A stretch of DNA of 8,906 bases, taken from Chromatiales bacterium. GTDB taxonomy: Bacteria; Pseudomonadota; Gammaproteobacteria; Chromatiales; Chromatiaceae. How positions within the stretch are numbered: the stretch's first letter is position 1; the number at the start of each line of letters is the position of its first letter. Shown here piece after piece: positions 5,556 through 8,906 of the stretch. A program made the translations under genes and the position numbers. The stretch lies in the NCBI GenBank assembly GCA_022360595.1, contig JAKSCN010000122.1:1-8906 (forward strand), in the 5' to 3' direction. The notes beneath the pieces were generated by a model that saw only the letters and a list, made by a program, of their open reading frames with translations, was not told the DNA's origin and did not search any database.

Positions 5556-6896
5556 ATGATTGAAAAAGTCGTCATCGCCAACCGAGGCGAAATTGCCCTG
5601 CGAATCCTAAGGGCCTGTAAAGAGCTCGGGATCAAAACCGTTGCAGTACACTCCGAGGCAGACCGCGACCTGATGCATGTCAGGCTGGCGGATGAGTCGG
5701 TCTGTATCGGCCCACCACCATCGGCCGAGAGCTATCTGCAAATTCCATCCATAATCAGTGCCGCTGAAGTGACCGATGCCGTCGCGATCCACCCCGGCTA
5801 CGGTTTTCTGTCAGAGAACGCCGATTTTGCTGAGCGTGTTGAGGAGAGCGGTTTCATCTTTATCGGTCCACGCTCCGACACCATCCGTCTGATGGGGGAT
5901 AAGATCACCGCTATCGAAGCGATGAAGGCCGCCGGCGTACCCTGCGTACCCGGTTCAGACGGCCCACTGGATGATAATGATGAACGCACCCTGCAACTGG
6001 CCCGTGATATCGGCTATCCGGTCATTGTCAAAGCCGCTGGCGGCGGCGGGGGCCGCGGTATGCGTGTAGTACATTCCGAAGCGGCTTTGCTGAGCGCAAT
6101 CTCACTCACCAAGGCAGAGGCCGGCGCTGCCTTCGGTAACGATACCGTCTATATGGAGAAATTCCTGGAGAACCCACGCCACGTGGAGTTCCAGGTACTG
6201 GCCGACACCCACGGCAACGCCATCCATCTGGCCGAACGCGACTGTTCCATGCAGCGCCGTCATCAAAAGGTGGTGGAAGAGGCCCCGGCCCCGGAGATCA
6301 CCGATGAGCTGCGTCAGCGTATCGGTGAACGTTGTGCCGAGGCATGTCGCCAGATCGGCTACCGTGGTGCAGGCACCTTCGAGTTCCTCTATGAGAACGG
6401 CGAGTTCTACTTCATCGAGATGAACACCCGTGTCCAGGTGGAGCATCCGGTCACCGAGATGATTACCGGTATCGATATCGTCAAAGAGCAGCTACGCATC
6501 GCCGCCGGCGAAGAGTTGAGCTACACCCAGGATCAGGTGAAGATCACCGGCCACGCCATCGAGTGCCGGATCAACGCTGAAGACCCCACCAACTTCATGC
6601 CAAGTCCGGGCACCATTATCGATCTGCATATTCCCGGCGGCCCAGGCATTCGCGTGGATACCCATATCTACGCCGGTTATAAAGTGCCCCCCCACTACGA
6701 CTCCATGATCGGCAAGCTGGTGGCCCACGGTGAAACCCGCGATGCGGCCATCGCGCGCATGAAAACCGCCCTCTCTGAAATGGTTGTCAACGGCATCAAG
6801 ACCAATGCACCGCTACACTTAGAGATTATGAAGGACGGCGCTTTCAATGCGGGCGGCGCCAATATCCACTATTTGGAAAAGAAACTGGGTATCTAA
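5556..6896 (+). CDS. accC: Biotin carboxylase subunit of acetyl-CoA carboxylase
   Basis: AccC uses ATP and bicarbonate to carboxylate the biotin on AccB. The 446-residue protein aligns with E. coli AccC without shifts at the key residues. These are Lys116 (LMGDK) and Lys159 (VIVKAAGGGGGRGMR), which bind nucleotide, His209 (PRHVEFQ), Glu276 and Glu288 for metal, Arg292 in EMNTRVQVEHPVTE (288-301), and Arg338 (HAIECRINAEDP). Domain order is the N-terminal preATP-grasp fold (1-113), the ATP-grasp domain (about 114-317) and the biotin carboxylase C-terminal domain (about 334-440). The start MIEKVVIANRGEIALRI is the family standard, and a purine-rich GGGGAAG lies a few bases upstream. accA and accD are not in this window, which is usual because they are encoded elsewhere in most gammaproteobacteria. 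Confidence 0.98.
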   Translation: MIEKVVIANRGEIALRILRACKELGIKTVAVHSEADRDLMHVRLADESVCIGPPPSAESYLQIPSIISAAEVTDAVAIHPGYGFLSENADFAERVEESGFIFIGPRSDTIRLMGDKITAIEAMKAAGVPCVPGSDGPLDDNDERTLQLARDIGYPVIVKAAGGGGGRGMRVVHSEAALLSAISLTKAEAGAAFGNDTVYMEKFLENPRHVEFQVLADTHGNAIHLAERDCSMQRRHQKVVEEAPAPEITDELRQRIGERCAEACRQIGYRGAGTFEFLYENGEFYFIEMNTRVQVEHPVTEMITGIDIVKEQLRIAAGEELSYTQDQVKITGHAIECRINAEDPTNFMPSPGTIIDLHIPGGPGIRVDTHIYAGYKVPPHYDSMIGKLVAHGETRDAAIARMKTALSEMVVNGIKTNAPLHLEIMKDGAFNAGGANIHYLEKKLGI

Positions 6897-6905
6897 ACCA
6901 CTCAC

Positions 6906-6938
6906 GCAGACGCACTCCCAAACCACGAGTGCGTCTGC
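6906..6938 (+). repeat. Perfect 12-bp stem-loop between accC and prmA
   Basis: GCAGACGCACTC (6906-6917) is followed by a 9-base loop (6918-6926) and its exact reverse complement at 6927-6938. The stem is GC-rich and starts 9 bases after the accC stop. The following bases are CTATTCAGG, with no T tract, so it is not a canonical intrinsic terminator. It may cap or stabilise the upstream accBC mRNA, act as a Rho-linked or partial terminator, or reduce read-through into prmA. The likely prmA ribosome-binding site (AGGGA, 6945-6949) lies just outside the stem. Confidence 0.7.
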
Positions 6939-6960
6939 CTATTCAGGGATGTAAAAAGTC

Positions 6961-7845
6961 ATGTCCTGGCTACAACTTCACCTTACTGTCGATAAAGAGC
7001 GGGCTCCGCTTATCGAACTCGTGTTTGAAAATCTTGGCGCACTCTCAGTCACCCTTGGCGACGCCGAAGACGACCCTCAACTGGAGCCCAAGCCGGGCGA
7101 ATCGCCCCTCTGGCAACAGACCCGTGTCACCGGCCTGTTTGCCGGCGACAGCGATGCCGATGAGCTGCGCAATGCCATCAATCAGGCATTAAATGAGGAT
7201 GTCAGCCGCCACCTGCAGTTGGAGATACTGCAAGACCAGGCCTGGGAGCGCGCCTGGATGGACGCTTTTCACCCCATGCAGTTCGGCAAGCGCCTCTGGA
7301 TCTGCCCCACAGGCCAGCAGGTGAGTGCCGATAACGCCGTCATTGTGGATCTCGACCCGGGCCTCGCTTTCGGCACCGGCACCCACCCCACCACTGCACT
7401 CTGTCTCAGTTGGCTTGACAACCAGTCATTGGCCGGCAAAACCGTCATCGATTTCGGCTGTGGCTCCGGTATTCTCGCCGTGGCCGCCCTGCTACTGGGG
7501 GCCGAGTCAGCTATCGCTATCGACCATGACCCCCAAGCGCTGGAAGCGACCCTGGCCAACGCTCAGAAAAACGGGGTGGAAGATCGACTGATCATCCACG
7601 ACAGCGAACAACCACCGGAACAGCCCTGCGATATTCTGCTGGCCAACATTCTGGCCAGCACGCTGGTCGACCTGGAGCCGCTGCTCGCTTCACTCACTAA
7701 ACCAGGTGGAGAGATTGCCCTCTCCGGCATTTTGCACAATCAGACTCTCGATGTGCTCAACGCCTACCAGGGCGATTTCAAAATATTGCAAACCGAGCGT
7801 CTGGAAGAGTGGATGCTAATAGCCGGGCAGCGTCTGTCGTCTTGA
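6961..7845 (+). CDS. prmA: Ribosomal protein L11 methyltransferase
   Basis: PrmA is an S-adenosylmethionine-dependent enzyme that trimethylates amino groups of ribosomal protein L11. The 294-residue length equals that of typical PrmA. An N-terminal substrate-recognition domain begins MSWLQLHLTVDKERAPLIE and includes the AWERAWMDAFHPMQFG block (94-109). It is joined to a Rossmann methyltransferase domain. Visible landmarks are DPGLAFGTGTHPTT (132-145), SAM motif I VIDFGCGSGIL (162-172), the acidic AIDHDPQAL (186-194) and the catalytic-loop LLANILASTLVDLEP (226-240). The ATG at 6961 is preceded by AGGGA at a workable though long distance of 11 bases. PrmA is dispensable in E. coli. Its placement after accBC is conserved in Pseudomonas-type clusters, where a dusB-fis unit often follows. 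Confidence 0.97.
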   Translation: MSWLQLHLTVDKERAPLIELVFENLGALSVTLGDAEDDPQLEPKPGESPLWQQTRVTGLFAGDSDADELRNAINQALNEDVSRHLQLEILQDQAWERAWMDAFHPMQFGKRLWICPTGQQVSADNAVIVDLDPGLAFGTGTHPTTALCLSWLDNQSLAGKTVIDFGCGSGILAVAALLLGAESAIAIDHDPQALEATLANAQKNGVEDRLIIHDSEQPPEQPCDILLANILASTLVDLEPLLASLTKPGGEIALSGILHNQTLDVLNAYQGDFKILQTERLEEWMLIAGQRLSS

Positions 7846-7859
7846 CCAGTAACAGCCCC

Positions 7860-7890
7860 TTGCCAACTGCCGCCCGTGATCTGGTAATAT
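7860..7890 (+). promoter_or_regulatory. Candidate extended -10 promoter for the zinc-ribbon gene
   Basis: TGGTAATAT at 7882-7890 combines an extended -10 TGn with TAATAT (7885-7890). TTGCCA lies at 7860-7865, with a long 19-bp spacer that an extended -10 could tolerate. Transcription would begin near 7897, leaving about 30 nt before the TTG start at 7926. It would let the zinc-ribbon gene be expressed apart from prmA. Confidence 0.35.
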
Positions 7891-7925
7891 CCTTCCCATC
7901 GGATATCAGCTAACGGCCTGAACAC

Positions 7926-8906
7926 TTGTTTACCCAATGCCCCAACTGCCAGACCACCTTTCGGATCAACGCCGAGCAGTTGCGCGTTGCCCAGGGAAAA
8001 GCACGATGCAGCCAGTGCAATCAGGTCTTCAATGCCCTGGATCAGTTCGCGGACAACGCCGAGGAGACCACCAGTTGGCCTGAATCGCGTTTCGTTGACA
8101 GCACAGATATCGACAGTGGACCGCCCCCCTTTGCGAGCCAGCCGGGCGGAGAGCATGAAACCCCGACGGCCACACCCGACAGCAGATTCCCCCTGGATGT
8201 GCCAGATCTGCTCTCGGAACTGGACTATACACCGGGCAACGATCTCCAACAGGAGACATCCCCACAATCCAGCAGCACTGACCCGGCATCACCGCCTCAC
8301 GACCAGACACTGGACACCAGCTTCAGTGACTATCTGGCCAAACTGGAAAAGAGAGCGCACACGGTCGATGAGCCGGATAGCACGCCACCACCTTCCGGCC
8401 GACAACAGGATCTACTCGACTCTTTCGATATTGACGAGGACAGCGATTTTGAACTGCCCATGCTGGAAGAGCCTGGTCCGGAAGAGCATGATCCGGAAGA
8501 GCCTGGGCCGCTTGCGCAAACCGTCATCCTCGACGATATGGTGGACAGCGATTGGCCCATCAACGAGCCGTCAGCACTCGTCACTAGTGATTCTTCACCC
8601 ACTGACACCATCGACAACAGCCCGGATGAGTTGGCGGATGATCTCGAGCAGATCACGCCCCAGAGCCTGGAGGTCATCGATGAGGATGAAGAGCTAACGG
8701 ATGTCTTCATCGACATCGGCAGCAGCGATAAACGCATCACTATCGAGGAACTCACTGACCAGACCGGCAAACAGAGTGACGACACCCAGGAACCCCACTG
8801 GCCGGAGGAACCACTTGCTACGGATGCAGAAGAGGATAACGAAATTCCTTTTCAACTGGATGAGAATGTACCCGAAATCGAGCCCACAGAAGGCGAGGCT
8901 CTCTCA
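7926..8906 (+). CDS. MJ0042-type zinc-ribbon / DUF3426-like protein, TTG start, 3' end beyond the window
   Basis: The frame is open for 327 codons to the window edge with no stop. It begins LFTQCPNCQTTFRINAEQLRVAQGKARCSQCNQVFNAL, which matches the MJ0042 zinc-finger beginning of DUF3426 proteins. Two CxxC pairs (C5/C8 and C28/C31) would bind one zinc. An in-frame TAA at 7911-7913 limits the start, and the only start-like codon before the first cysteine is TTG at 7926, read as Met. After residue 38 the sequence is low-complexity, rich in Asp, Glu, Pro and Ser, with no helix-breaking membrane segment yet. In known family members a transmembrane helix and a conserved C-terminal domain come later, here beyond the edge. 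Function is unknown for the family. Its place directly after prmA is a known proteobacterial arrangement. A three-copy 15-bp repeat lies in the linker. Confidence 0.85.
   Translation, partial: MFTQCPNCQTTFRINAEQLRVAQGKARCSQCNQVFNALDQFADNAEETTSWPESRFVDSTDIDSGPPPFASQPGGEHETPTATPDSRFPLDVPDLLSELDYTPGNDLQQETSPQSSSTDPASPPHDQTLDTSFSDYLAKLEKRAHTVDEPDSTPPPSGRQQDLLDSFDIDEDSDFELPMLEEPGPEEHDPEEPGPLAQTVILDDMVDSDWPINEPSALVTSDSSPTDTIDNSPDELADDLEQITPQSLEVIDEDEELTDVFIDIGSSDKRITIEELTDQTGKQSDDTQEPHWPEEPLATDAEEDNEIPFQLDENVPEIEPTEGEALS
8466..8510 (+). repeat. Three tandem 15-bp coding repeats in the acidic linker
   Basis: Three in-frame units of 15 bases start at 8466, 8481 and 8496. They encode EEPGP, EEHDP and EEPGP (residues 181-195 of the zinc-ribbon protein). 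The units share GAAGAG and a terminal CCG. This is consistent with recent in-frame slippage or unequal exchange within a disordered region, where copy number could vary among strains. Confidence 0.7.

Noticed and set aside
6102..6446. A 114-codon minus-strand ORF inside accC
   Set aside because: It is antisense to the catalytic core of biotin carboxylase, with no independent evidence.
6906..6938. Calling the accC-prmA stem-loop an intrinsic terminator
   Set aside because: No run of T follows the stem on either strand, so it is recorded as an inverted repeat of uncertain role.
7764..8267. A 167-codon minus-strand ORF spanning the prmA end and the zinc-ribbon start
   Set aside because: Both overlapped genes on the plus strand are supported by family motifs; this frame has none.
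7987..8697. A 236-codon plus-strand ORF rich in Arg, Ser and Thr
   Set aside because: It overlaps the zinc-ribbon gene in another frame, shows no recognisable motif, and its Arg/Ser-rich composition is what a frame shift of an Asp/Glu/Pro-rich GC-rich gene produces.
8330..8785. A 151-codon minus-strand ORF that is extremely Ser-rich
   Set aside because: It is the antisense of the acidic linker; GAT/GAG/GAC-rich coding gives Ser/Leu runs on the opposite strand. It has no family signature.

Overview
This window looks like chromosomal core DNA from a free-living or symbiotic gammaproteobacterium of moderate to fairly high GC. The gene order cutA-dsbD-tlpA-aroQ-accB-accC-prmA-(MJ0042/DUF3426 zinc-ribbon gene) resembles the dsbD-aroQ-accBC-prmA cluster known from Pseudomonas and relatives. 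The nearby divergent fxsA recalls the fxsA/cutA/dsbD neighbourhood of enterics. The genus cannot be fixed from the sequence. I see no tRNA, rRNA, IS element, CRISPR array or phage gene.

Layout. (1) 1-636: the C-terminal part of a DUF218 (ElyC/YdcF-like) envelope protein on the + strand, very probably cut by the window edge. (2) 641-1102: fxsA on the - strand, convergent with the first gene across only 4 bp. (3) 1103-1260: a divergent regulatory region with a TATAAT box facing fxsA, a partly overlapping promoter candidate facing cutA, and a long imperfect inverted repeat in the presumed fxsA leader. (4) 1261-4430: a compact + strand unit, cutA-dsbD-tlpA. cutA and dsbD overlap and dsbD and tlpA are 15 bp apart. 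dsbD is the most unusual gene here: it carries two periplasmic DsbD-alpha domains in tandem. (5) 4431-4616: a non-coding spacer with two small perfect hairpins. (6) 4617-6896: aroQ-accB-accC, joining shikimate-pathway and fatty-acid-synthesis genes in one probable operon. (7) 6897-6960: a spacer with a perfect 12-bp stem-loop. (8) 6961-7845: prmA. (9) 7926-8906: a TTG-started MJ0042 zinc-ribbon/DUF3426-type gene with a very acidic linker, running off the right edge.

How the genes work together. DsbD carries electrons from cytoplasmic thioredoxin across the inner membrane, and the adjacent membrane-anchored TlpA/ResA-like thioredoxin is a plausible periplasmic acceptor, so cutA-dsbD-tlpA reads as a periplasmic reducing module. 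AroQ makes dehydroshikimate. AccB and AccC are the biotin carrier and biotin carboxylase of acetyl-CoA carboxylase. PrmA methylates ribosomal protein L11. The linkage of these last genes is conserved in proteobacteria but not obviously mechanistic.

I found no wholly new system. The observations most worth following are the duplicated, unequally conserved DsbD-alpha domains, the structured fxsA/cutA intergenic region, the strong stem-loop before prmA, and the acidic repeat-bearing zinc-ribbon protein, which begins at a non-ATG codon.
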